A model generated the notes under the pieces. It was given only the letters and a program-made list of their open reading frames with translations, was not told where the DNA came from and did no database searches. A DNA stretch of 64,000 nt, from the NCBI GenBank assembly GCA_022701365.1, contig JAKUHH010000167.1, positions 186,001-250,000 of the forward strand, read 5' to 3'. The stretch's first letter is position 1. Each line of letters opens with the position of its first letter. The position numbers were made by a program, and so were the translations under genes. This document shows, piece after piece, positions 21,690-32,013 of the stretch. The DNA comes from Mycocentrospora acerina. Its lineage: Eukaryota > Ascomycota > Dothideomycetes > Pleosporales.

Positions 21690-23005
21690 TCAATCCAAAT
21701 TCTGAATCTGCACCTTGATAGCCCCCGTCTTCGGATCCGCCGCCGTCTTAAACGCCTCGACCGCATCCTCAATCCCAAAGCGATGCGTCACCAACCTACT
21801 CAACTCAATAACGCCACTCTTGACCAGCCTAATAGCCTTGGGCCAAGTATTGCAATAGCGGTACTGAAACTGCAAATCGACCTCGCGAGTGCTGAGGCGC
21901 ATAAAAGGGATTTTCATCTCGTTCTTGCCGACGCCGATGACGAAGACCTTGCCGCCGAACTTGACGGTTTGGATCGCCGCGCCGATGCTGCTTTCCACGC
22001 CGGTGCACTCCATTGCGGTGGCGGGCTCGACGCCGTCCATGAGCGTGAGGATCGCGGCGCGGAAGTCGTCGGCTGAGTGGGAGAAGTCGACTTTGTGGGT
22101 GCGGACTGAGGGGACGAGGGACTGTGCGAAGGAGAGGCGTCCGGCGTCGATGTCGGTGATGACGAGCGGGGTGGCGCCCGCGGCGGCGCAGCAGAGGAGG
22201 GTGACGAGCCCGATGGGGCCGGCGCCGCAGATGACGACCGGGTCGCCGAGGCGGATGTTGGCGCGGTCCATGCCCGCGAGGGCTACGCTGAGGGGTTCCA
22301 GCATGGCGCCGTCTTCGTACGTCATGCTGTCTGGCATCTTGTGGCACCACATGGCGGGGTGTTTGAGGTAGCGGCGGAGGAGCCCGGTGACGGGCGGGGT
22401 GGACAGGAATTGCACGGATTCGCAGCCGTTGTAGCGGCCTGTGAGGCAGGGCTCGCAGGCGCCGCAGATGATGTTGGGTTCGATGGCGACGCGGTCGCCG
22501 GGCTTGACGGATGTGACGGATGGGTGGACCGCGAGGACTACGCCTGAGGACTCGTGGCCGAGGATGTGGGTGTCTTCGACAATCATGGGGCCGATGCAGC
22601 CCTGTTTGATTGATGTCAGTATGGTCTTTTTTTTTTGTACTTGAAGCTTTGCAGAACTTTTTTTTGGAAGGAAAAAACAACAACAAAAGAGAGATGTATT
22701 CTTGTGCTTTTGCAAGTAAACCAAGAGGATAAGAAGATGATTGTAAAAGAAAGGATTTTTTTTTTAATATTTAGAGACATGAAATAATTGTAAAAACATA
22801 CCGCATGCCAGAAGTGAATGTCGCTCCCGCAAATCCCCGTGCTCTTGACATTCAGCAGCACCTCGCCCACCTTGAGGTCGCCGCCATTCTGCACCTCCTC
22901 CAAGCTCGGCTCAGCCTCTGCAACCCACAGCTCGTGCGCGGGGTTTGTGTAGACGCCAATGTTTGCCTTTGTCGGCTTGATCTCTGTGACGGTGGTTGAG
23001 CTCAT
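21690..23005 (-). CDS. ladA: L-arabinitol 4-dehydrogenase
   Basis: Two exons, 23005-22802 and 22601-21690, give 371 residues. It is a zinc-dependent medium-chain dehydrogenase that oxidises L-arabinitol to L-xylulose in fungal L-arabinose catabolism. The splice junction rebuilds ICGSDIHFWHAGCIGPM, which contains the catalytic-zinc cysteine and the LAD-type HAGCIGP. Next come GHESSG, the structural-zinc cysteines (IICGACEPCLTGRYNGC), the NAD loop CGAGPIGLVTLL and the LAD-typical NEMKIPFMRLSTREVDLQ and QYRYCNTWPKAIRL. The Asp after beta-2 (ITDID) indicates NAD. It is closer to LAD than to xylitol dehydrogenase, which is separately present at 61-62 kb. The 199-nt intron has several A/T homopolymers. 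It lies upstream of nothing but the xylanase gene, in the same orientation. Confidence 0.93.
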
Positions 23006-24033
23006 CTTGACTCCCTACAATGTAATACAGTACAGTATAGTAAAGTATAGATAAACAGGGGCGCGTAACCTCTTCACTCGGACAACGACGAGAAGAAGAA
23101 GAAGAAGAAGAAGAAGAAGCAACACGGAGAGTTTTTAAGAGAAGAAAAAAAGATGAAGATGGGGAGAAAGATATCAAAACAGCGGACGCGCCTCTCCAAA
23201 TAAAAACAAGCATTCACAAGAGACTGGCCCAGAGAAAGAATAGGGAGAGAGAGAGAGCTAGCTAACTTCAAACTCCCTCACCCCACCCTTCACATCACCT
23301 GCTCTGCTCTGCTCAACTCGGCGTTCCATCCGCACGCCAGCAAGCAAGCAAAGCTCCATAGCTAGCACGCGGGGCAATCAACCATGTCACTGCTGCATGG
23401 TGGAGAAGCGGTTGGTCCGTTGTACCCCACTGGAGGCCTTCCACCGGGATTCCACCGGGATTCCACGAATCGTGTTTGACGCCACGCGAGCAGATGTAGC
23501 GAACCCCCGAGTGCACTTTACCTATTTGGGAAACCCGTCCTTGCTGTTGCGCGCCATTGTTCGCGATGCTGGGCGTGGTGTTGAGGTCGGCGAAAGCGCC
23601 GGTCCGGAAAATTGTCGGACGTCAGACTATCTAGTGGGGGTGGGGTGGGGTGGGCGGTTTTTGAGAACGCGGTCTGGATGAATCGCCCACTCTGCGTACA
23701 TGGTACAATCAGGCTAAATGCTTGAATTAACAACAGCACATGTTTCTCTCTCTTTTTTTTTTACCGCAAGTTTAATTTTTTTTACCACTTTTCCTAGCTT
23801 GCTTTGGACATGTGAGTGTATGAACTTGAAAATCGGCTGCTCGCACATGGCGGGGCTGGCCACATCGTGTTGGAATTTGTAGAATACTCGTTCGGAACGC
23901 ATCGATATGATATGATATATACGAAGATAAATCTCAAAAGAGAAAATAGAGATTGGCAAAGTATATACAACAATAAACCATTCACTCATTCCCCTTTTCA
24001 AAACAACTCCCCATCTCCTCTTCCATCAATCGT
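23006..24033. promoter_or_regulatory. Promoter region of LAD
   Basis: About 1 kb between the LAD start and the xylanase 3' end. It contains a GAA microsatellite (about 23090-23120), GA runs, a stretch of T and no gene. A GGCTAAA motif lies at 23712-23718. Confidence 0.5.
23712..23718 (+). promoter_or_regulatory. Candidate XlnR/Xyr1 site (GGCTAAA)
   Basis: Exact match to the heptamer described for the xylanolytic activator XlnR, about 700 bp upstream of the LAD start codon. A 7-mer is expected by chance every few kilobases, so the support comes mostly from the pentose-pathway context. Confidence 0.35.
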
Positions 24034-25416
24034 CTATGCGAGCAACTCGCAAAGACCGTTATACGCGTCCTTTGCCTTGTATGCCGTATCAAACAACAAT
24101 GGCGATCCTGCTGGCCTCCACGAATCTGGGTCCCTCACGCCCCAGACGGTCACACCCACGCAGTTGCTCACGTCCGCGCACGCCTTGACTGCAGTCTGGT
24201 AATCCGTCTTGCTTCCACCCTGGATGTCCAGCTCCGTAATGGCACACTCGGACGCGGCTCCGCAAATCAACTTGGTCGCGGCGGTAAAGTCCGCAATGGG
24301 CCAGCTGCCGGAGAGATGGGCCTGCGAGCCGATTCCGTCAATGGGCACGCCGGCTGCGATCCACTCCTTGACCTTGGCGGCCATGGCCTTGGTCTTTGCG
24401 TATCCAGCAGAGTCGAGGTTGTAGTCGTTGATGTAGAGTTTTGCGTTGGGGTCGGCGGCGCGGGCAGTCTTGAAGGCAAGCGAGATGAAGCTCTCGCCGA
24501 GAACGTTGGAGAAGACGCTGGGGCGGAGGGTGCCGTCCTCGGCGAAGATCTCGTTAACAACATCCTGACAGTTGGGTTAGTATCGAGTCAAGTTTGCACG
24601 TAGACGTCATCTTCTCAAGTGGAAGTCACTTACCCAAGCATAAACCTTGCCCTTGTAGGCCCCCATCAGCTTCTGGATGTGGCTGACCATCACCTGCTCC
24701 AACAGTGTCTTGTCCGTGATCGAGCTCACCCAAGTCGGCAACTGAGAGTGCCACACAGTCGTGTGTCCGCGGATCATCTTGTTGTTTGTCGTAGCCCATG
24801 CAACCAGCGCATCAGCACCGGCAAGTGTGTACACACCCTTTGTACCCTCCGTGGCGTCCCACTTCATGCTGTTCTCGGGAGTCACCTGGCCAAAGTCGTT
24901 TTGGATGATCTTCGCATTGTCGCCTGCAGCCAGACGTCCTTGGTCCGTAGCCACACCAAAGTACTTCTTGCCTGCGCCCTTGGCTTTCCAGAGGGCATCG
25001 AGAGAGCACTTCTCGCCGTTGGAGCCAGTGCTGGGCGTGGATGTTGCAACAACAGTGGCAAGTGCACTAGACGAGACGACAATGGCACTCGACGGCGTCA
25101 CAATCTTGGTGGATAGCGTAGTCGGCACAGTCGCCTGGGTTGAAGAAACAGCAACAGGTGCGGATGACTTGCTCGACACCACAGTCGTAGCCGGCTTGGT
25201 AGAGGATGCAGGCGCCGGGACAGTCGTTGCCGCGCCCTGAACGCACTGCGAGTACCAGTCATTGTACTTGTTGCATGCGTAGCCCTCTACGCAGTTGGTC
25301 TCGCCTGAGTAACCCTGTCCGCCACATTGGCCGTAAGCAGGGACTGCGGCAAGGACACCAGTCGTAGCAGTCATGCCCACGACGGCGAGGTAGATGGGGA
25401 AGTCTCGCATATGCAT
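24034..25416 (-). CDS. Secreted endo-1,4-beta-xylanase, GH10, with N-terminal CBM1
   Basis: Two exons, 25416-24635 (donor GTAAGT within 24633-24628) and 24564-24034, encode about 437 residues; exon 1 closes with the tryptophan codon ending at 24634. A signal peptide (about residues 1-24) is followed by a CBM1 (YGQCGGQGYSG ... NDWYSQCV) and a Thr/Ser/Val-rich linker (about 60-130). The GH10 domain shows GVATDQGRL, NSMKWDATEG, MIRGHTTVWHSQLP and DVVNEI with the acid/base Glu. It continues with LYINDYNLD and TELDIQGG with the nucleophile Glu. It ends WRPAGSPLLFD. It hydrolyses internal xylan bonds extracellularly. The intron sits just before the catalytic DVVNE. The ATG at 25416 is followed by a second ATG two codons later. 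Downstream in the same orientation is L-arabinitol dehydrogenase. Confidence 0.95.
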
Positions 25417-26087
25417 CTTGATGATTTTTTTTTGGGTCAATTCGATTGAACGTGAAGTCGTTTTGCGGGGAAAGATAGACACAATCAACAACTGATTGGA
25501 AGAATGAATGAATGAATAAAAATGAATGTGGAGAGCAGACTAGCTACTTCAGAATAAATGAATGAATGCTTAAAAAGAGCGGAACGACGAACAAAGATCG
25601 GGATAAAGAGTCAGAAGAGCAGCAATACCAAAGTCTTATATCAGTAGTGCAATCGTTCACAAGCCAGCCGTTCTCATAGCATTGTCCGATGGATGAAACA
25701 CTGAAACGCCATCCTGGAGATCATTACCATCATCTTAAATGCTCTCTTCTGCTTCACACAAAATATACGAGCTCATAAGGACGGACGGAAATGATATGGG
25801 TAAACGGCTAAAAGAGAAAGACGGGTCGAGTCAGATGGTTATTGATTGACATCCTTCTTCGACGTGAGATTGATATTGGTTCGTAGTTGGTTCAGCTAGG
25901 GATGCACGGTCCGTATTCCAAACCCCTACAACGACTTTTAGCCAAAAACATACACGACCTATCCCTACTTGGGATGTTTGCTCCCGACCCGCTTGATTCA
26001 GATTCCCGCCAGCCCCTGTCAACTTAAAACCATTTATGCTAATGTGCGGATACCCTGCCGCGAATCCAAACATCACCTGTCATCTTC
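25417..26087. promoter_or_regulatory. Xylanase promoter region
   Basis: 671 bp between the HIS4 stop codon and the xylanase ATG. GAAT tetranucleotide repeats occur near 25500-25565. Two GGCTAAA heptamers lie in opposite orientation at 25806-25812 (plus) and 25937-25943 (minus). No gene. Confidence 0.5.
25806..25943. promoter_or_regulatory. Pair of inverted GGCTAAA motifs, candidate XlnR sites
   Basis: GGCTAAA on the plus strand at 25806-25812 and on the minus strand at 25937-25943, 390-530 bp upstream of the xylanase start. Two exact heptamers within 140 bp of a xylanase promoter make XlnR control likely, though this is inference from motif and context. Confidence 0.5.
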
Positions 26088-28764
26088 TCAAGCGACACCA
26101 AGGCGTAGACTGACAGCGCGACGATGGGCCTCTAGCTCCTCAACGCGTGCAAGTTCCATAACTGCAGCACCTACATTTTCTAATCCTTCTCTGGTGAGGT
26201 GAGAACTGGTGATGTGTTTGACGTAGGAAGCGAGATTGACACCGGAGTATTGTTTCGCGTACCCGTAAGTGGCTGTATGCAAATGTTAGTTTCAAATCCT
26301 GTATGCAAGGAGAGATGTTCATCTTACGAAGCGAGTGGTTTACACCTGCAGAATAGTCGCCGACACTCTCTGGTGTCCACTGTCCAATAAACACGCTTCC
26401 GGCATTCTCGACCAGCTCGGCAATGCCTACTGCATCCTCAACCTGGAGAATCAGGTGTTCTGGCGCATATTGGTTGCTTAGATCCATGGCTTCTTCCATG
26501 GTGCGCACTGCCAGTGTGATTGAGTGCTCGATGGCACCTCGGACGATATCGACACGGGGAAGTGTGATGGCTTGGTTGTGGAGCTCATCCTCGATGGCAG
26601 TGAGTTGAGCTTCATCCAGACCAACTGCGATCAAGATGACTTGAGAGTCCACTCCGTGTTCGGCTTGACTCAGCAGGTCTGAAGCAACAAATGCTGGGTT
26701 TGCAGACGCATCGGCAATGACGAGAACCTCGCTGGGCCCCGCGGGCATATCAATGCTTACACCAGCATTGGTGTCGTTTGAGACAAACATCTTCGCCGCA
26801 GTCACAAACTGGTTTCCAGGGCCAAGGATCTTATCCACTTTGGACACACTCTCAGTGCCGTAAGCCATTGCTGCAATGGCCTGCGCTCCGCCTGCAAGCA
26901 CAATCGACTCGGCACCGACCTTGTGAGCAACGTAGACAACTTCTGGGGTAACCTTGCCGTTTGCCCGAGGTGGTGTTGCAAGAACAATCTTCTTGCAGCC
27001 AGCGACCATGGCTGGCACACCAAGCATGAGTGCAGTAGATGGAAGGACAGCAGTGCCACCCGGTACATAGAGACCGACTCTCTCAATCGGTCGGGCGAAG
27101 CGTGAACATACGATTCCAGGCATGGTCTCGACTCTTAGTGGCTTCTCCTCTTTTTGGGCAGCGTGGAACTTGCGAATATTCTCAAAGGAGATGTCGATAG
27201 CTTTGCGGGTCTCGGGAGCCAACTGCATGAGCTCCTCAGGGAAAGGAGCCCTCAGGACAGGCGATGTTAGTGACGTCGCCTTTTCAAACTTGTGAGTGTA
27301 CTCTAGTAGTGCTGCATCTCCTCTTGTCCTGACTGCTTCGATGATTGGTTGGGCAATAGCTACGATCTTCTCGCTCGATCGTTGTGATGGGCGTTGAAGC
27401 GCAGCTGTTACAGTTTCCGAAGTTTCATTTGCGGTAACGTATCGCCTCATTGCGATTCGGCCGTTCTTCAGTCCAGCAGAGTCGTCTTTGCTCTTGGGAA
27501 CGGAAGCAGCTTCCTTGACAACTTCGTTGGTACTTGTGCCATTTGTTGTGCCGCTGGTCGCTGCAACCTGCGCAACGAAAGCAGGTTTAGCGTCACCTCT
27601 CCGTCTCTTCACCTTGATGCTCTTTGCGTCAAGGTTACGTTCCACATCTTCCAGAGATACACCGGCAGCAATGCACTTGGTCAAGGCAAAGTAGAAGAGG
27701 TCGGCAGCTTCAAAAGCAATGTCTCGCGGTGTTGTCGCATCGCAAAGCTCGGCAGCCTCCTCAAGTATCTTGGCTCTCAGTAATTGGGAATCGTTGAAGA
27801 GGCGTGCAGTGTATGAGCCCTCTGGCGCGGATGCTTTGCGACTCTGGAGCGTCTTCTGGAGGCGCGAGAGACCGCTGTACTCGCCGAAGCAGGTCGGTGT
27901 GGCCAGGTGACAGAAGCCCCTGCCCTTTTGTCGTACGACAAACTGCAGGCAGTCCTTGTCGCAGTCGAGTGACAGAGAAACCAGCTCTTGTATGTCTCCG
28001 CTGCTCTCGCCCTTGTACCACAGACCCCGCTTCCTGCTCTGGTAAACCCCACGGCCAGTTCGCAAACTCTCGGCAACGCTTTCCTCGCTGCTATATACCA
28101 GACCTAGCGCAACACCTCGCTCGTCGGTTACGAGGGTAGTGAACAGGCCGTCTGTGCGATCGCTAGTTGCATTGGCCATGAACAGCTTCGCGACGCTCAG
28201 CGACTCGGGCTCTTTCTGCGCATCGACTGTGAGAAGCTCAGCAGGTATAATGGGTATGGCCGCAAGCTTTGAAATCCTAATGATGGTCTCCTCGTCGGGG
28301 TGTGCAAACGAGACGAAGACATCGGGTCTATCCGTGCCGTACTCCTTCAGCCATGCCTCGATCAGTGACAGGTCCGTGATCTCGTGCGGATAAACGTCAA
28401 TCTGTGTGCCTGCAATCGCGTTGATAATCTGTTCCTTTGTGTTTCCTGGCAGGATAAGCACAAGCCTGTCCTGGTCGATTTTCTTCGACAAGAGCTCGTT
28501 GAGTTGGAGGCGGGTGACGAAGACCTTTGCGGCGCCTGCGTCGAGCAGAGAGACAATGTCATCGGTCGAGGAGAGCGAGGCGACGCCGAGATAGTTGGCA
28601 TATCGGCCTACCGACTGCTGCAAGTGCGAGAGTGCTGCATCGACTGTTTCCTCGGTGACGCGAACAAAGACATTGCCGACGAAAGAGAGCGCCTGGGAAT
28701 TGAGGCCCTTTGTAGACTCTACGGACTTGGTAAAGTCAATTGCAGCAATCAGTGCGGGAGCCAT
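26088..28764 (-). CDS. HIS4: Histidine biosynthesis trifunctional protein HIS4
   Basis: Two exons, 28764-26328 and 26272-26088, joined at HSL-P-TYGYAKQYSG, give 873 residues. The protein fuses phosphoribosyl-AMP cyclohydrolase (about 220-300, including GDIQELVSLSLDCDKDCLQF), phosphoribosyl-ATP pyrophosphatase (about 318-390, KILEEAAELCDA and EAADLFYFAL) and histidinol dehydrogenase (about 440-873, with PGGTAVLPSTALMLGVPA, ILGPGNQFVTAAK and DMPAGPSEVLV). This covers steps 2, 3 and the last two oxidations of histidine synthesis. The upstream frame stays open to a TAG without another ATG, so 28764 is the only supported start. A perfect TGACTCA lies about 245 bp upstream, consistent with general amino acid control by CpcA/Gcn4. 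Confidence 0.95.
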
Positions 28765-29579
28765 GGCGAGCAGACTTTGTGTTGTCTTCAAACCTGGCGA
28801 GAGGATGTTGGAGACTTTCAAGACGTCAAGAAGTGTGAGTCGAATGCATGTAAAAAAAGTCTAGAGGTGACCAATGTCTAATCGCGCGGGGCGATTGGAC
28901 CCCGCTATCGATGACGCCACGCGCGGGACGTGTCCATCTATCCACAAAACTCCTCGACGCCAATACTGAGCTTGCCAATGCTGAATTTGCAACTTGCATG
29001 TGCAGTGCTGACTCATTCTCAGCCATCAGCCATTGTTGCCACATGCCTCTGAGCTGCATTTGGTGTCGATGGGAGAGGGGCCTTCTTATCCTGGTGTGCA
29101 GGAGCCTATCCCATCATGCGACTAAAACGGGCAAATACCGCACGACCAGTACCCTTGATCAACTTCTACATATGGGTCATTTCCTCCGCCAGGACGCACC
29201 CTTCTCTCAATCAAGACACTGATTACTCAGTGGCCGTGTCTTGGAAGACAAAAGTACAATCAATCTGACACCGTCCATGCTAGTCATGACCTTGCCGTAG
29301 GAATCCGCAACGACGTGTTGACAAGACGTTTGATGCTGTCTTGTAGCCAATGGCAAGCTCTCATGTCGATCCTTTGAATTGAATTCGCCAATTCTATTGG
29401 CTCTTCTCAACCCAGCTTCATGTACGCTTACTACAGCGACTGTCCGTTCCCCCGCAGGAAGATCGCACGGGACTAACAGCCGAGCATAAAAAGTTGACGT
29501 AGCATGAGTACTCGGTTCAAATCTCTCATCAGTCTCTCTTCTATTTTCAAAAATTTGTGCTTGATATCAATTTACAATC
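28765..29579. promoter_or_regulatory. Divergent promoter region HIS4 / epoxide hydrolase
   Basis: 815 bp between divergent starts. It contains the TGACTCA site listed separately. No gene supported. Confidence 0.5.
29009..29015 (+). promoter_or_regulatory. Gcn4/CpcA binding site (TGACTCA)
   Basis: Perfect palindromic-type AP-1/Gcn4 heptamer, 245 bp upstream of the HIS4 start codon. HIS4 is a classical target of general amino acid control in fungi. Confidence 0.65.
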
Positions 29580-30838
29580 ATGTCTTACTCACCTCCCAGT
29601 ACTGCAAAGCCTTTTACTCTCAACATCTCCGACCAAGATCTCTCGGAATGGCGCCAGCTCCTCCAACTGTCCAAGCCCGGTCCAGACACATGGGAGGGAC
29701 GACAGGAAGAGGGCCGCTTTGGTATAACCACCAAATGGCTCTCAGACACCAAAGACTACTGGCTCAACGAGTACGACTGGCGCGCCGAAGAAAAACACAT
29801 CAACTCGTTTGACAACTTTAAGATGCAGATTGAAGACATTGACGTGCATTTTGTAGCAGTCTTCTCGGAGAAAAAAGACGCCATACCAATTATTCTCATG
29901 CACGGCTGGCCCGGAAGCTTTGTCGAGTTTCTCCCCTTGTGTGCTCTGGTCAAAGAACAATACTCTGCAAAAGATCTGCCATACCACATCATTGTCCCTT
30001 CACTGCCGGGATACACGCTCAGTTCGGGAGGACCCGCGGACAGGGAATGGACCATGATGGACACTACGCGCGTGTTGAACCAGCTAATGTTGAACCTGGG
30101 ATTCGACAAGTATCTCGCGCAAGGAGGCGACGTCGGAAGCTTCGTCGCTCGAATCATGGCCAACGACTACGACGCCTGCGTCGGCCAACACTGTGAGTTT
30201 TTTTCTTCCTCCCCATAGATTGATTCCCCCCTTGATTTATCCAAACCAACAAAAATTCCCCACGAACAAGTCGTTGACCCCCCACAGTAAACATGATGAG
30301 CCTCCCCACCCAACCCGACGAATCCACCCTCACGCCCTTTGAAAAGAAATCGCTCGCCTACTCCCTCTCCTGGCGCCAAACCGGCACAGCCTACGCGCTC
30401 GAACACGGCACCCGCCCCAGCACAATCGGGCACGTACTCTCCTCCTCGCCCCTCGCCCTCCTCGCCTGGATCGGCGAAAAGTTCATAGAATGGTCCGACA
30501 CCACACCTTCCCTGTCCCACATCCTCACCAACATCTCCCTCTACTGGTTCACATCTTCGTTCCCCCGCTCCCTCTACCCTTACCGCGCCCTCTTCATCAC
30601 CCCCCAGGACATCAAGCTCGACTTTTGCACCAAACCAACGGGCTTCTCGGCATTCGCGCGCGAGCTCGCCCCCGGAATCGAAAGCGTCTTGAAGCAGCAT
30701 TGCAATCTGGTGGTGCACAGGCAGCATGAGAAGGGGGGCCATTTCGCCGCGCTGGAAGAGCCAAAGGCGCTGTGGGCGGATATCGAGGAGTTTGTAGGCC
30801 TGGCGTGGGGCGACAAGGAGAAGAAGAATAAGGTATGA
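29580..30838 (+). CDS. Epoxide hydrolase, microsomal type (EHN plus alpha/beta hydrolase)
   Basis: Two exons, 29580-30192 and 30288-30838, join in phase 1 (H-L-NMMSLP) to 387 residues. The N-terminal EHN-type segment (FTLNISDQDLSEWRQLLQL ... WLSDTKDYWLNEYDWR) precedes an alpha/beta-hydrolase fold with the oxyanion motif LMHGWPGSFVEF. The nucleophile elbow GGDVGSFVAR carries the Asp. A conserved SWRQTGTAYALEHGTRPSTI cap motif and the catalytic His in GGHFAALEEP complete the set. It should hydrate epoxides to diols; the physiological substrate is unknown. No membrane anchor is evident, as in soluble fungal homologues of microsomal EH. The neighbourhood shows no biosynthetic cluster. Confidence 0.9.
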
Positions 30839-31091
30839 ATGAGGTGGTGGCAGTGGTGGCAGGGGGTTTCTCTCTCTCTCCCTCTCCCTCTCCCTTTCCC
30901 TCTCTCTTTTCTTCTTCTCTATCCTTTCCTGTCCGGATGAAGGGGGAAGGAGGGTTTTTTTTGCGGGATGGATGGCTGACGGACTGAATGGCTGGCTGAC
31001 TGGCTTGTAGGGCAGCGGCTCTGGGGAAACACCGCGGCTTTGAAGGTGGGAGAGAGGGAGAGAGGGGGAGAGGGAGGGTTTGCGTTGCGGG
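30839..31091. other. 3' flank of epoxide hydrolase, low complexity
   Basis: CT-rich and GA-rich runs (TCTCTCCCTC-type near 30868-30905, GAGAGGGA-type near 31050-31080). No gene. Confidence 0.6.
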
Positions 31092-31605
31092 GCAGTGAAG
31101 TCAATCGTCGTGCTGAAGATCAATAAGAGGAGATTAGAGTAGTGTGAATGTACAACATGCTAGCTTTTCCATGTCCTCTGACTAGATACATGATATCCTC
31201 GTAGCCATGTACCATCGTTGTCTTGATTAATGTTTCCTCTTTTCCTGCTCTGCAGTAGTGTTGCAGAGAAGTAAAGTTAATCAATGTGCTACAGATTAAT
31301 GAGAGGATATTCAAGTAGTGTGTACTACATGCTAACTTTTCCATGTCCTCTGACTAGATACATGATATCCTCGTAGCCATGTACTATTATTGTCTTGATT
31401 AATAATGCTCTTTTCCTGCTCTGAAGTGAATTAGTGTGATACAGATTAATAAGAGGAGGTTAGAGTAGTGTGAATGTACTGCGTGCTAGCTTTTCCATGT
31501 CCTCTAACTAGATACATGATGATATTCTCGTAGCCACGTACCATCATCATCATCATCATCATCATGATTGATGATCCTCTTTTCCCGCTCTGCAATGACG
31601 CGAAT
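31092..31605 (+). repeat. Three tandem imperfect copies of a ~155-172-bp unit
   Basis: The same segment recurs three times: copies start near 31092, 31263 and 31420. Each contains, in the same order, an AGATTAATAAGAGGAG-like start and a GTAGTGTG block. Next come TTTTCCATGTCCTCT (31165, 31337 and 31491), CTAGATACATGAT, CTCGTAGCCATGTAC, TTGATTAAT and CTTTTCCTGCTCTG. Spacing of the core is 172 then 154 bp. Copy 3 has an internal CAT microsatellite expansion. The unit has no open frame or obvious terminal inverted repeats. Confidence 0.9.
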
Positions 31606-32013
31606 TTTTTTTCTTCTTCATCAGGGGGGTCTGTCCATCTATTCTCACATGATGATCATGGTGACAGCGGTAATAACAAGGATGACACAAAAATGAGTAG
31701 TCGATGACTAAAGATGAAAGATACACACTTGTTCAATTCAGTGTGCTCATCAGGTATCCCACCTATCACCCTGCCTACAAATAGACATGTATACGCTGTA
31801 ATTCTCTTGTCCAAAAAAACAATAAAACTCCCTTCTTCCCCCAACGCCATGCAATAAATAGCCCAGCAAGAAGAAACCCCCTCAAATACGCCTGCTAGTG
31901 TTGAACGCCCCGGCGCTAGAGAATACGCCATCATGAAACACGCTTCTGAAACTTAAAAAAAAGGGGGGGGGAGAGGGGAACGAAAGAATGAACGAAAAAA
32001 GCAGAGAAACAGG
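31606..32013. other. 3' flank of RING gene
   Basis: About 400 bp of shared 3' region with A/T and G runs. No gene. Confidence 0.5.

Noticed and set aside
26140..28821. HIS4 as one long exon ending at 26140
   Set aside because: The reading diverges from the family after SAGVNHSL; splicing 26327-26273 restores PTYGYAKQYSG and the true C-terminus.
31092..31605. CRISPR-like repeat array
   Set aside because: The genome is eukaryotic, there are three long diverged copies, and no short identical repeats with unique spacers.
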